Made by a program: the position numbers and the translations under genes. A DNA stretch of 42,302 nucleotides, taken from NCBI GenBank assembly GCA_028870315.1, contig JAGWPW010000046.1, positions 1-42,302 of the forward strand, in the 5' to 3' direction. Position 1 is the first letter of the stretch, and every line of letters starts with the position of its first letter. Below the pieces are notes generated by a model. It saw only the letters and a program-made list of their open reading frames with translations, had not been told where the DNA came from and did no database searches. The stretch comes from Sphingomonadales bacterium. GTDB taxonomy: Bacteria; Pseudomonadota; Alphaproteobacteria; Sphingomonadales; Sphingomonadaceae. Positions 24,773 to 33,775 of the stretch are shown one piece after another.

Positions 24773-27124
24773 TCAATGGACCGCGAGCCGCCGGAACATC
24801 CCGACCTTCATCTGGTCGAGAATCAACAGATATACAGCGACCACCGCCAGCAGCAGGGCGATGAGCCGGCCGCTCACCGGCGCCATCAGGATGCCGGTGG
24901 TTGCCATCGCCGCGACCACCACCAGGTCGGCAATCGAACTCAGGATCAGCAGCCGGCTCGGGCGCGAGCGCCAGAACGGGCCGCGCTCGCGAACCAGATA
25001 GACATTGCCCTGCCCGGTGGCGACGAGCATGACGAAAACCAGCGTCTGCAACTGTGCGAGCTTGAGACCGAGCACGTCGCGCCCAAAGAAGAACACGCTG
25101 AAGGACAGGACGAGGACCAGCGCCGCAAGCACGCCGCCGGTCAGCATCAGCGTGCGCACGTTCCAGCGATCGGGGCGCGGCGAATAGGATACATTGTCGG
25201 TGGCGATCGCCATGGTCACGAAGTCGTTGGTGAACAGCAGCAGCACGATCAGCAGCGGGGTGATCACGAAGACATGGGTGAGGATCACGCCCAGCGTGAG
25301 GAAGACCGCGATCTCCAGCGTCTTCATGATCTTGTTGATCGTGTAGGTCAGCATGCGCTGATAGATCCGCCGGCTGATCCGCACCGCGGTCAGTGCGTCC
25401 ACCAGCCCCGGTGCGGTCAGCGCGATGCCGGCGGCGGCGCGGGCGACATCGGTCGCGCTCGCCACCGCGATGCCGACATCGGCCTGCTTGAGCGCCGGCG
25501 CGTCGTTGACCCCGTCGCCGGTCATTCCCACCACATGGCCGGCCGATTGCAGCAGGCGGATGAGCTTGATCTTGTGTTCGGGAAAGACGCGCGCATAGAC
25601 GCCGGCATCGAGCGCGGCGCCATCATCGGCGCGGTCGAGCGCATCGGCGGTCGCGACCGGACCATCGATGCCCGTCCGCCGGGCGATGGCGCTTGCCGTG
25701 GCGGAATTGTCACCGGTTGCCATCACCACCCTGATCCCGAGATCGTGGAGGCCCTTCACCAGTGCCGGTGAATCGGCGCGCGGCGGATCTTCGAGCGCGA
25801 GCAGGCCGGAAAGGCGCAAGGTGGCGCGGCTGTCGCCATGCGCGACGCCAAGCACCCGCGCGCCCGATGCGGTCAGCTTCGCGATCGCATCGGCGGTATC
25901 GGGTGGCGCGCCGACCAGCGCGGCTACCGCGCTCGGCGCGCCCTTGGCCACCCACAGCTCGCCGTCGGGCTGCTGATAGACGCCAAGCGCATAGCGGCTG
26001 GCAGGGTCGAACGGCACGAAGTCGATCCGCCGTGGCGGGTCGGCAAGCAGCCCGCGCGCCTGCGCCGCGGCCAGAATGGCAAGGTCGATCGGGTCCTGCG
26101 TCGCGGGATTGCTGGCGAGCGCGGCGAGGCGCAGCAGCTCGTCGTCGGAGCTTGCGGCGAAGCGCTGCATGGCCGCGAGGGTCAGCCGGTTCTCGGTCAG
26201 CGTGCCCGTCTTGTCGGTGCACAGCACATCCATGCCCGCCGCTTCCTCGATCGCCGAGAGCCTGGTCAGCAGCACCCCCGAACGCGCGAGTTCGGCCGCG
26301 CCCAGCGCGGTTGCAAGCGTGAAGGTGGCGGGCAGCGCCACCGGCACCGAGGCGACGAGCAGGATCAGCGCGAAGGGCAGCACGTCGCGCAGCGGCAGAT
26401 GCGCAACGGCCGCATAGACCAGCAGCGCGGCGATCAGCACCACGTCGATCGCGATGAGAATGCGCACGATCCTGAAGATCGTCGCCGCCAGATGGCTGGT
26501 CGATCGCGCGGTCCGGACCAGTTCGGCGGTCTTGCCGAAATAGGTGCGTGGGCCGGTGGCGACGACCTCGCCGGTCGCCTCGCCGCGCCGGATGATCGCC
26601 GCGGCATAGGCGATGGCGCCCGCGCCCGCCTCGACGGCGATGGATTCGCCGGTCAGCGCCGACTGGTCGAGCAGCACCTCGCCCTCGGCGATCCGGACAT
26701 CGGCGGGTGACAGATCGCCCATGCGGATATGCACGACATCGCCCGGAACGAGCCCGGCAGACGCGATGGAGCGCCAGACGCCATCGCGCAGCACGCGTGC
26801 CGTGCCCGTCAGGCGGTGCCGCAAGAGTTCGAGCGCCTTGCTGGCGCGGCCTTCCTCGATAAAGCTGATGAGCGCGTTGACCGCGAGCAGCACGGCGATG
26901 ACCGCCGCCTCGGCGCGCCGGCCGAGCAGAAGCTGAAGCAGGATGGTCGCTTCGAGCATCCAGGGGATCGGCCCGCGGAACTTGTTCAGCAGCACGCGCA
27001 GCGGATGCCGGCGCTGCTCGGGAATTTCGTTGGGTCCAAATTGGCCGAGCCGGCGTTGCGCCTCGGCCGCGCTCAGGCCGGAAAGCGCATTGGCCGTGTT
27101 CGCGCCGGGCGCTGGCTTGTCCAT
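24773..27124 (-). CDS. P-type H+-ATPase (type IIIA, plasma-membrane proton efflux)
   Basis: The protein has 783 residues. The P-type landmarks are all present: PADVRI (140-145), LTGES (157-161), PVALP in M4 (261-265), the phosphorylation loop CTDKTGTLTEN with Asp304, MATGDNSATASAIA, and TGDGVNDAPALKQADVGIAV. In M6 the segment LLLFTNDFVTMAIATDNVSY aligns with the plant/fungal H+-ATPase segment bearing the proton-acceptor Asp (ND). No heavy-metal domain is visible. It should export protons using ATP. The gene lies 164 bp downstream of the ferredoxin reductase gene, and a palindrome lies between them. Confidence 0.93.
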   Translation of the reverse strand: MDKPAPGANTANALSGLSAAEAQRRLGQFGPNEIPEQRRHPLRVLLNKFRGPIPWMLEATILLQLLLGRRAEAAVIAVLLAVNALISFIEEGRASKALELLRHRLTGTARVLRDGVWRSIASAGLVPGDVVHIRMGDLSPADVRIAEGEVLLDQSALTGESIAVEAGAGAIAYAAAIIRRGEATGEVVATGPRTYFGKTAELVRTARSTSHLAATIFRIVRILIAIDVVLIAALLVYAAVAHLPLRDVLPFALILLVASVPVALPATFTLATALGAAELARSGVLLTRLSAIEEAAGMDVLCTDKTGTLTENRLTLAAMQRFAASSDDELLRLAALASNPATQDPIDLAILAAAQARGLLADPPRRIDFVPFDPASRYALGVYQQPDGELWVAKGAPSAVAALVGAPPDTADAIAKLTASGARVLGVAHGDSRATLRLSGLLALEDPPRADSPALVKGLHDLGIRVVMATGDNSATASAIARRTGIDGPVATADALDRADDGAALDAGVYARVFPEHKIKLIRLLQSAGHVVGMTGDGVNDAPALKQADVGIAVASATDVARAAAGIALTAPGLVDALTAVRISRRIYQRMLTYTINKIMKTLEIAVFLTLGVILTHVFVITPLLIVLLLFTNDFVTMAIATDNVSYSPRPDRWNVRTLMLTGGVLAALVLVLSFSVFFFGRDVLGLKLAQLQTLVFVMLVATGQGNVYLVRERGPFWRSRPSRLLILSSIADLVVVAAMATTGILMAPVSGRLIALLLAVVAVYLLILDQMKVGMFRRLAVH

Positions 27125-27192
27125 GATGATGCCACACCGTCCCCGGATCGGGGGCTGCCCGCGTCCGTCCGAAAGCCCCGCGCGTCTGGCGT

Positions 27193-27223
27193 ATAATGCG
27201 TGATTTCGGAAATCACGAATTAT
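27193..27223. repeat. Hairpin of the AATGCGTGATTT family
   Basis: ATAATGCGTGATTT (27193-27206) pairs with AAATCACGAATTAT (27210-27223) with one mismatch and a 3-nt loop. It lies in an AT-rich gap between the reductase and the H+-ATPase genes, both on the minus strand. It may be a transcript boundary or a repeat. Confidence 0.55.
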
Positions 27224-27288
27224 GCTTCAAGAATTTGTTATATAATTTCTTTTGTGACAATTCGGGTCCCGCATATTGGCGCGATGCG

Positions 27289-28593
27289 CTAGGCTTTGCC
27301 CGCGGCGATCATCTCGCCGACATCGACGAATTTCTCGCGCGGGGCGCCTTCGCGCGCGCGGTCTTTCTCGGCTTGCTCGATCTTCTGCCATTCGTGGAAG
27401 AGGACGACATCGAGGCCGCGTTCAGCGGCGAGCCGGTCGAAGCCCTTGCCGCCGGGCTTGCCGCTGCCCGCGCCAAGGTCGCCGGCGATCTTCTCGACCA
27501 CGCCGAAGCCGTCGGGGCGGTTGGTGCCGATCGTGCCCGAGGGCCCGCGCCGCGCCCAGCCGACGCAGTAGAGCCCCGGCGCGATCCGCCCCTCGTCATT
27601 GGCGAAGCGCCCCCCCGCCTCGTCGAAGGGCACGCCGGGGATCGGCGACGTCTGATAGCCGATGCAGGCAACGACCAGGCTTGCGGGCACGCGATAGATC
27701 TCGCCGGTGCCGACCGCGCGGCTCCCGTCGAGCCGGGTGCGCTCGACCTCGACCGCGGTGACGCGGCCTTGCTCGTCGGCCAGCATCGCGCGCGGTGCTG
27801 CGAAAAAATCGAAGTGTATTTCCACAGGCTTGTCGCTTGCCGCGCCGCTGGCGAAGGCGCGCAGATGGACGACTGACTTGCGCTGGCCGGGATCGAGCGC
27901 GGCGTCGGCCTGCAAATCGGGAAGATCGCCGGCATCGACCCGCGGCACCGCGCGCTCAAGATGGCCGAGTTCGCCCAGTTCCTTGGGGGTCATCGCGATC
28001 TGATGCGGGCCGCGCCGCCCGAGGATGGTGATCCGCTTGAGCCGCGAGCCATCGAGCCGGTCGAGCGCATGCCCGACGATGTCGCTGCCGGCAAATTCGC
28101 CGCGGGTCTTGGCGAGGATGCGCGCGACATCGAGCGCGACATTGCCATTGCCGATCACCACCGCGCTTTCGCCCGAAAGATCGGGATCGAGCCCGGCGAA
28201 TTGTGGATGGCCGTTGTACCAGCCGACGAAGGCGGCGCTGCCGAAGACATTGGCACTGCCTTCGCCCGGCAGGCCGAGCGGCTTGTCATGCGGGGCGCCG
28301 GTGGCCAGAACGACCGCGTCGTACAACTGGCCGAGTTCGGCGATCGAGACATCACTTCCCACGCCGACATTGCCGAGGAAGCGGACATTGTCGGACAGCG
28401 CCACGGCTTCATAACGCCGCGCCACCGCCTTGATCGACTGGTGATCGGGCGCGACACCGCTGCGGATCAGGCCATAGGGAACCGGCAGGCGGTCGAAGAT
28501 GTCGATCGCCACCGCGTCGCCCCACTGCTTCTGCGCGGCCTCGGCGGTGTAATAGCCTGCCGGACCCGACCCGATGATGGCGATGGTGAGCAC
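27289..28593 (-). CDS. FAD-dependent ferredoxin/adrenodoxin-NADP reductase (FprA-like)
   Basis: The protein has 434 residues with a GTG start (28593); GGAAG precedes it. The FAD-binding Rossmann fold is clear at the N-terminus (TIAIIGSGPAGYYTAEAA), then FDRLPVPYGLIRSGVAPDH, and the NADPH-binding fold has GNGNVALDVARILAKT. The C-terminus shows GLYCVGWARRGPSGTIGTNR, diagnostic of the adrenodoxin-reductase family. It reduces ferredoxin with NADPH for P450s or Fe-S biogenesis. No ferredoxin or P450 gene is adjacent. The next gene on the same strand is the P-type ATPase. Confidence 0.94.
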   Translation of the reverse strand: MLTIAIIGSGPAGYYTAEAAQKQWGDAVAIDIFDRLPVPYGLIRSGVAPDHQSIKAVARRYEAVALSDNVRFLGNVGVGSDVSIAELGQLYDAVVLATGAPHDKPLGLPGEGSANVFGSAAFVGWYNGHPQFAGLDPDLSGESAVVIGNGNVALDVARILAKTRGEFAGSDIVGHALDRLDGSRLKRITILGRRGPHQIAMTPKELGELGHLERAVPRVDAGDLPDLQADAALDPGQRKSVVHLRAFASGAASDKPVEIHFDFFAAPRAMLADEQGRVTAVEVERTRLDGSRAVGTGEIYRVPASLVVACIGYQTSPIPGVPFDEAGGRFANDEGRIAPGLYCVGWARRGPSGTIGTNRPDGFGVVEKIAGDLGAGSGKPGGKGFDRLAAERGLDVVLFHEWQKIEQAEKDRAREGAPREKFVDVGEMIAAGKA

Positions 28594-28947
28594 GCGGATC
28601 GCTTCCTTCCCTCAAGGCTTGCCGGCGCGGCGAGGCTCCGATTCGACCCCTTCATGGCAGAAGCGCGGGCCGGCGCAAACCGTGCCTGCGGCTTGGCGCC
28701 CTGCATCCGTTGAACGGGCTGTCGACAACGCGGCGAAGCGCGTTGGCCGCGTCCCGGAAGGGGCGCCGCAAATGGCTTCGCGAGCGCGATTTCTTTGATG
28801 GCAGCACGATGATTTATAAAGTTTTTATCATAGCGTCTTAACGCTTTCTCAAGCGCGCTCTGGCACAGGCTTGCCGATGCAGCGGGGTCGATCGTCAGCA
28901 CGTTGGGCACGCAGCGCGCAGGTTTCATCGCCGCGCCGGGCGCAGCG
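28594..28947. other. 354-bp intergenic region between divergent genes
   Basis: This region separates the ferredoxin reductase (minus) from the c-di-GMP protein (plus). It contains an AT-rich patch around 28809-28850, a plausible promoter region, and no open frame I can defend. A minus-strand frame through here (start near 29027) shows no domain and overlaps the next gene. Confidence 0.4.
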
Positions 28948-31557
28948 ATGAACGCGCCCCGATTGGCCCGCTCCGGGCGCCAGCGCGCGGGCGCCCGGCC
29001 CGCGCTGCTCATCGACCATTTCCTCATCGCCGATGGCTGGGCGCTGACCGCGCCGGCGATGGCGGTGCTCTATCTCATCGCCCTTCTCCATCGCTGGGCC
29101 TTGCCGAACCTTGCGGGCGTGGCGGCGGCGGCAGCCGCGGTGCTGCTGGTCGCGGCGGCACCGCTGTTCGTGCGCTTCGAGCGCGTGCCCGGCCGCGGTC
29201 TTGTCTGGCGCTATGCGGCGATGGGGCTGGTGGTCGGGCTGCCGCTGGGGCTGTTCGGCGCGGCGATCACCGCGCTGCACAGGCTCGATGGCGGCGCGCA
29301 TGGCGAGATCTACCTCGGCATCCTCGTCATTACCGGGATCGTCGCGGCGATCGCGCTCGGCAACCGCCTGCCGTCGCTGGTTGTCGCCGAAACCGCGCTC
29401 TGGACGGGAACCGCGGCCTCCGAGGCGAGCTGGCAATCGCTACTGTTGCTGGTGATGGGCTGCATCTTCGGGCTGGGCGCAGCGATCCGTCAGTCAAAGC
29501 TCGATCGCGTCGCCGAGGCGCGTCAGCGCGAGATCGAGCGCACGCTGTTGCGCGCCGAGGAAATTCTCGGAGATTATGAACAGAGCGGGCAGGGCTGGTT
29601 CTGGGAAACCGACCGGCGCGGGGCGCTGACCTATCTGTCGCCCACCATCAGCCAGCAGCGCGGAGGCGAGCCGGGGGCGCTGCTGGGCCAGCCGTTCATC
29701 GACCTTTTCATCCTCGACGCGGCCGAACAGGTGGGCGAGCGCACGCTGCTTTTCCACCTCAATGCGCGCACCTCGTTCCAGGAACTGGCGGTGCGGGCCG
29801 CCTTGAGCGACAAGGAGCGGTGGTGGTCGATCAGCGGCCGGCCGATCTACGATGGCTTTGCCAATTTCCTCGGCTTCCGCGGCTCGGGCAGCGATCTCAC
29901 CGAAAAGCGCGAGTCCCAGCTGCAAGCCTCACGGCTGGCCCATGTCGATTCGCTGACCGGCCTCGCCAACCGCTTCCAGATATCGCAGACGCTGGAGAAG
30001 ATCCTGACCGCGCCGCACGAAGGCCATCGTGCCTGCGCGGTATTCCTGATCGATCTCGACCGCTTCAAGCATGTCAACGACACCATGGGCCACCCGGCGG
30101 GCGACGCGCTGCTCAAGCAGGTCGCGCAGCGGATCTATGCGGCGGTGGGCGATCTTGGTCAGGTCGGGCGGATGGGCGGTGACGAATTCGAGGTGCTGCT
30201 GCCGGGTGTGCAGCCGCTCGACACGCTCGGCGATCTTGCCGCGCGGATCATCGCCACGCTGTCGCAGCCCTATTTGGTCGACGGCAGCCGGGTGACGATC
30301 AGCGCCTCGATCGGCATCGCCCGTGCGCCCGACGATGGCGTCACCTCCGAGGCGATCATCCGCAACGCCGATCTCGCGCTCTACGCCGCCAAGGACCGCG
30401 GGCGCGGCTGCCATCATTTCTACACCGCCGACCTCCACAGCGATGCCGAGGAGCGCCGCCAGCTCGAACAGGACTTGCGCGATGCGCTCGCCAGCGGCGG
30501 GCTGGAACTGTTCTACCAGCCGGTGGTCCGCCTCGCGGGCGAACAGGTGACCGGATTCGAGGCGCTGCTGCGCTGGAACCATCCGCGCAAGGGCCGGATC
30601 GCGCCCGGCCGGTTCATCCCCATTGCCGAGGATACAGGGCTGATCGCGCCGATCGGCGAATGGGCGCTGCGCACCGCCTGCCACGACCTGGCGCTGTGGC
30701 CCGAGGCGGTGCGGGTCGCGGTCAATGTCTCGCCGCTGCAATTCGCCAATCCGGCGCTGCCGGCGATCGTCACCTCGGCGCTCGCCGCGGCGGGCGTTGC
30801 GCCCGACCGGCTCGAACTCGAAATCACCGAAAGCGTGTTCCTCAACGACGATCCCGGCACCGAAGCGATGTTTGCCGCGCTCAAGCGGGTCGGGGTGCGG
30901 CTGGTGCTCGATGATTTCGGCACCGGCTATTCCTCGCTCGGCTACCTGAAGCGCGCGCCCTTCGACAAGATCAAGATCGACCAGAGCTTCGTGCGCGGCG
31001 CGACCCAGCCCGGCAGCCGCAACGGCGCGATCATCGCCTCGATCGTCAGCCTCGCCGAGGCGCTCGAGATGGAAACCACCGCCGAGGGGGTGGAGACGCT
31101 CGACGAGCTTGATCTCGTGCGCCGGCTCGGGTGCAGCCATGTCCAGGGTTATATCTACAGCAAGCCGGTCGAACTGGCGCAGGCCACCGGCTATGCGACC
31201 GACGAAAGACAGGTTGCCGCCGATGGTCCGCGCTCGGCCCGCGCCGCGCGCCGCACGATGCTGCGCAAGGTGACGCTGGAATATGGCGGCCAGCATTACC
31301 ACGCGACGGTGCGCAATCTTTCCGAGACGGGGGCGATGCTCGAAGGGCTGTGGGACGTGCCGCGCGGCCTCTCGCTTCAGCTGCTGCTCGCCGAGAATGT
31401 CTCGGTCGCGGCGACGGTGCGCTGGAGCCATGCCGGCGAGACCGGCATCGAATTTGGCGAAGCGCTGCGCATCGATGCGGCGATGGCACCGTTCAGCCCC
31501 AGCCCGCCGATCGAGCTTCCCGCCATGCCCGACGGACGCCGCAAGGCCCGCGGCTGA
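28948..31557 (+). CDS. Membrane PAS-GGDEF-EAL-PilZ cyclic-di-GMP protein
   Basis: The protein has 869 residues from the ATG at 28948; the ribosome site is weak and a TTG at 28903 would add 15 residues. Residues ~25-185 hold about five membrane helices (MASE-like). A PAS segment follows (GWFWETDRRGALTYLSPTIS). The diguanylate cyclase has RMGGDEFEVLLPG (motif near 409) and the phosphodiesterase has FEALLRWNHP (near 538), with ELEITESVF, LDDFGTGYSSLGYL and TAEGVET, so both look catalytically complete. A C-terminal PilZ domain has RRTMLRK and NLSETGAML, the c-di-GMP-binding motifs. This means one chain can make, break and sense c-di-GMP. Confidence 0.93.
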   Translation: MNAPRLARSGRQRAGARPALLIDHFLIADGWALTAPAMAVLYLIALLHRWALPNLAGVAAAAAAVLLVAAAPLFVRFERVPGRGLVWRYAAMGLVVGLPLGLFGAAITALHRLDGGAHGEIYLGILVITGIVAAIALGNRLPSLVVAETALWTGTAASEASWQSLLLLVMGCIFGLGAAIRQSKLDRVAEARQREIERTLLRAEEILGDYEQSGQGWFWETDRRGALTYLSPTISQQRGGEPGALLGQPFIDLFILDAAEQVGERTLLFHLNARTSFQELAVRAALSDKERWWSISGRPIYDGFANFLGFRGSGSDLTEKRESQLQASRLAHVDSLTGLANRFQISQTLEKILTAPHEGHRACAVFLIDLDRFKHVNDTMGHPAGDALLKQVAQRIYAAVGDLGQVGRMGGDEFEVLLPGVQPLDTLGDLAARIIATLSQPYLVDGSRVTISASIGIARAPDDGVTSEAIIRNADLALYAAKDRGRGCHHFYTADLHSDAEERRQLEQDLRDALASGGLELFYQPVVRLAGEQVTGFEALLRWNHPRKGRIAPGRFIPIAEDTGLIAPIGEWALRTACHDLALWPEAVRVAVNVSPLQFANPALPAIVTSALAAAGVAPDRLELEITESVFLNDDPGTEAMFAALKRVGVRLVLDDFGTGYSSLGYLKRAPFDKIKIDQSFVRGATQPGSRNGAIIASIVSLAEALEMETTAEGVETLDELDLVRRLGCSHVQGYIYSKPVELAQATGYATDERQVAADGPRSARAARRTMLRKVTLEYGGQHYHATVRNLSETGAMLEGLWDVPRGLSLQLLLAENVSVAATVRWSHAGETGIEFGEALRIDAAMAPFSPSPPIELPAMPDGRRKARG

Positions 31558-31563
31558 GCCTGC

Positions 31564-31592
31564 CCCGGCGTCGCGGCGCCGGGCCTGTTTCC
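31564..31592 (+). terminator. Hairpin after the c-di-GMP gene
   Basis: CCCGGCG (31564-31570) pairs with CGCCGGG (31577-31583), followed by CCTGTTTCC. It begins 7 bp after the stop codon. The T-run is short, so termination is likely but not certain. Confidence 0.5.
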
Positions 31593-31598
31593 TAGCAG

Positions 31599-31644
31599 GA
31601 GCCCGGGTTCAGGACCCTGCGCGGCCGGGCTTTGAAACGGGCTC
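31599..31644. repeat. Interrupted inverted repeat related to 6659-6682
   Basis: GAGCCCGGGTTC (31599-31610) is nearly complementary to GAAACGGGCTC (31634-31644). The AGCCCG...ACCCTGCGCGG part repeats the sequence at 6659 with a few changes. It sits between the convergent c-di-GMP and htpG genes. Confidence 0.5.
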
Positions 31645-31691
31645 TCAATCCCCCTGTCAGCGTATCGCACCCCTTGCCAGGTGCGATGCAT

Positions 31692-33581
31692 TCACGCCTG
31701 CGCGATCCGCGCCACCAGCCGCGCCATCCTTGCGGCAAAGCCGCGCGGGTCGGGCAGCGCCTCGCCATCGGCGATCCGCGCCTCGTCGAGCAGCAGATGC
31801 GGGGCATCGCCGCGCAGCGGATCGTCTTCGGCAAGCGCGGCAAGCCGGGTGACCTGCGGATGGGCGGGGTTGACCTCGAGCACCGGCCGCGCGGTTGCCG
31901 GCAGCTGGCCGGCGCCTGCCAGCAGCTTTTCGAGCTGCTTGTCGAGCCCGCCCTCGGGCGCGACGAGGCAGACCGCGCTGTCGGTCAGCCGGTCCGACGC
32001 GCGGACCTCCGACACGGCATCGCCTAGCGCATCCCTGACGAAAGCGAGGAAGCCGGTGATCTCGGCGCTGCTTTCGGCCTTCGGCGGCTCGGCGCCGTCG
32101 GCGAGCGGGACGAGCGCGAGATCGGCGGCACCCTGCGTCACCGATTTGAACGGCTTGCCCTCAAGGTCGAGCCCGGCGGTGACCCAGAAGGCATCGACCT
32201 GATCGGGCAGCAGCAGCACCTCGATCCCGCGTGCGCGATAGCCTTCGAGCTGCGGCGAGGCAGCGATACGGTCGATATCGGTGCCGGTGGCGTAATAGAT
32301 CGCGGTCTGGTTCTCGCGCATCGCGGCGACATAATCGGCGAGCGAGCGCCACGCGCCCGCTGACGCGGTGGTCTTGAAGCGGGCAAGCCCGAGCAGCGTC
32401 TCGCGCCGCTCGAAATCCTCGTAAAGCCCTTCCTTGAGCACCGCGCCGAAGTTGTCCCAGATCTTCGCGTATTTCTCCGGATCGTCCTTCGCGGTCTTTT
32501 CGAGCTCGGAGAGCACGCGGCTCGTCAGCCCCTTCTGGATGGTCGCGAGGATCGGGCTGTCCTGGATCATCTCGCGCGACATGTTGAGCGGCAGATCGGC
32601 GGAATCGACAAGCCCGCGCAGGAAGCGCAGATAACGCGGCAGCAACTGCGCCTCGTCGGTGATGAAGACGCGGCGGACATAAAGCTTGATCCGCCCCTTG
32701 CGATCGGGATCGAACAGGTCGAACGGCCGCGTCTCGGGCACGAAGACGAGGACATTGTATTCATAGCGCCCTTCGGCGCGGTAATGCAGGCTGAGCGCCG
32801 GCGCGTCGAACTGCCCGGCGATGCTGCGGTAGAAATCCTCGTATTCCGCAGGCGTGATCCCCGCCCTGGGCCGGGTCCACAAGGCGGTGCCGTCGGCGAT
32901 TTCGCTGGCTTCGGCGCCGGGCTGTTCGACAAGCGTGATCGGCACCGGCACATGGCCCGACTGCGCCTTGACGATGCGGCGGATGGTGTGGGGCTCGGCA
33001 TAGTCGGCCGCATCCGCCATCAGGTGGAGGACGATCCGCGTGCCGCGCGCCGGCGCCTCCGTGGCATCGACCGGCCCCAGCGCATAGGTGCCAAGCCCGT
33101 CCGAGGACCAGACCGCGGCTTCGTCGCTTCCCGCGCGGCGCGAGAACACCTCGACCTTGTCCGCGACCATGAAGGCCGAATAGAAGCCGACCCCGAACTG
33201 CCCGATCAGCTGCGCGCCCTCGGCCTCCTTCGCCGCGCCCAGTCGGTCGAGGAAGGCGCGCGTGCCCGAACGCGCGATGGTGCCCAGCGTCTCGCCCATC
33301 TCGGCCTCGCTCATGCCGATGCCATTGTCCTCGAGCGTCAGCCGGCGCTCCCTGGCATCGAGCGCGATGGTGATCCGCGGCGCGGGATCATCGCCCAGCA
33401 GCGCCGGCGCGGCGATCGCCTCGTAACGCAGCTTCTCGCAGGCATCGGCGGCGTTCGAGATCAGCTCGCGCAGGAAGACATCGCGGTCCGAATAGACCGA
33501 ATGCACCATGAGATGCAGCAGCCTGGCGACATCGGCTTCGAATGCATGGGTCTGCGGCCCGGCGAGGGTTTCGGCGGTCAT
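31692..33581 (-). CDS. htpG: Molecular chaperone HtpG (Hsp90)
   Basis: The protein has 629 residues, the normal length. The GHKL ATP-binding site is intact: ELISNAADACEKLRYE, LEDNGIGM, IGQFGVGFYSAFMV and TRIVLHL. The middle domain has RRVFITDEAQLLPRYLRFLR and GLVDSADLPLNMSREMIQ. The C-terminal dimer domain is present. It refolds client proteins in the cytoplasm under heat stress. A CTTGAAA element ~55 bp upstream suggests sigma-32 control. Confidence 0.97.
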   Translation of the reverse strand: MTAETLAGPQTHAFEADVARLLHLMVHSVYSDRDVFLRELISNAADACEKLRYEAIAAPALLGDDPAPRITIALDARERRLTLEDNGIGMSEAEMGETLGTIARSGTRAFLDRLGAAKEAEGAQLIGQFGVGFYSAFMVADKVEVFSRRAGSDEAAVWSSDGLGTYALGPVDATEAPARGTRIVLHLMADAADYAEPHTIRRIVKAQSGHVPVPITLVEQPGAEASEIADGTALWTRPRAGITPAEYEDFYRSIAGQFDAPALSLHYRAEGRYEYNVLVFVPETRPFDLFDPDRKGRIKLYVRRVFITDEAQLLPRYLRFLRGLVDSADLPLNMSREMIQDSPILATIQKGLTSRVLSELEKTAKDDPEKYAKIWDNFGAVLKEGLYEDFERRETLLGLARFKTTASAGAWRSLADYVAAMRENQTAIYYATGTDIDRIAASPQLEGYRARGIEVLLLPDQVDAFWVTAGLDLEGKPFKSVTQGAADLALVPLADGAEPPKAESSAEITGFLAFVRDALGDAVSEVRASDRLTDSAVCLVAPEGGLDKQLEKLLAGAGQLPATARPVLEVNPAHPQVTRLAALAEDDPLRGDAPHLLLDEARIADGEALPDPRGFAARMARLVARIAQA

Positions 33582-33614
33582 GGTTCTCTCCGACAGGGAA
33601 TTTCGGAGCCGCAG

Positions 33615-33641
33615 ATAAAAGCGCCGGGGACGATTTCAAGC
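33615..33641 (-). promoter_or_regulatory. Candidate sigma-32 promoter of htpG
   Basis: On the minus strand GCTTGAAA matches the heat-shock -35 element, and CTTTTATCT begins 12-13 nt later as a weak -10. The htpG start is about 35 bp downstream. The -35 is convincing; the -10 departs from the usual CCCCAT form. Confidence 0.4.
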
Positions 33642-33775
33642 GATTGATTGGCGCGGCGGCTTCACCGTTGCACTTTGCGCGCCATCGGCCTAGAGGCAAA
33701 GGGTTAGGCCGCTCCGCAAGGGGCGGCCCTTATCGTTTGCGCCGCTTGTGCGGCCGGGCTTTCCGGAGAGAATCC

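Noticed and set aside
28467..29027. 186-codon minus-strand frame in the gap before the c-di-GMP gene
   Set aside because: Looks superficially protein-like in part, but overlaps the plus-strand gene start and the reductase gene and shows no domain or ribosome site.
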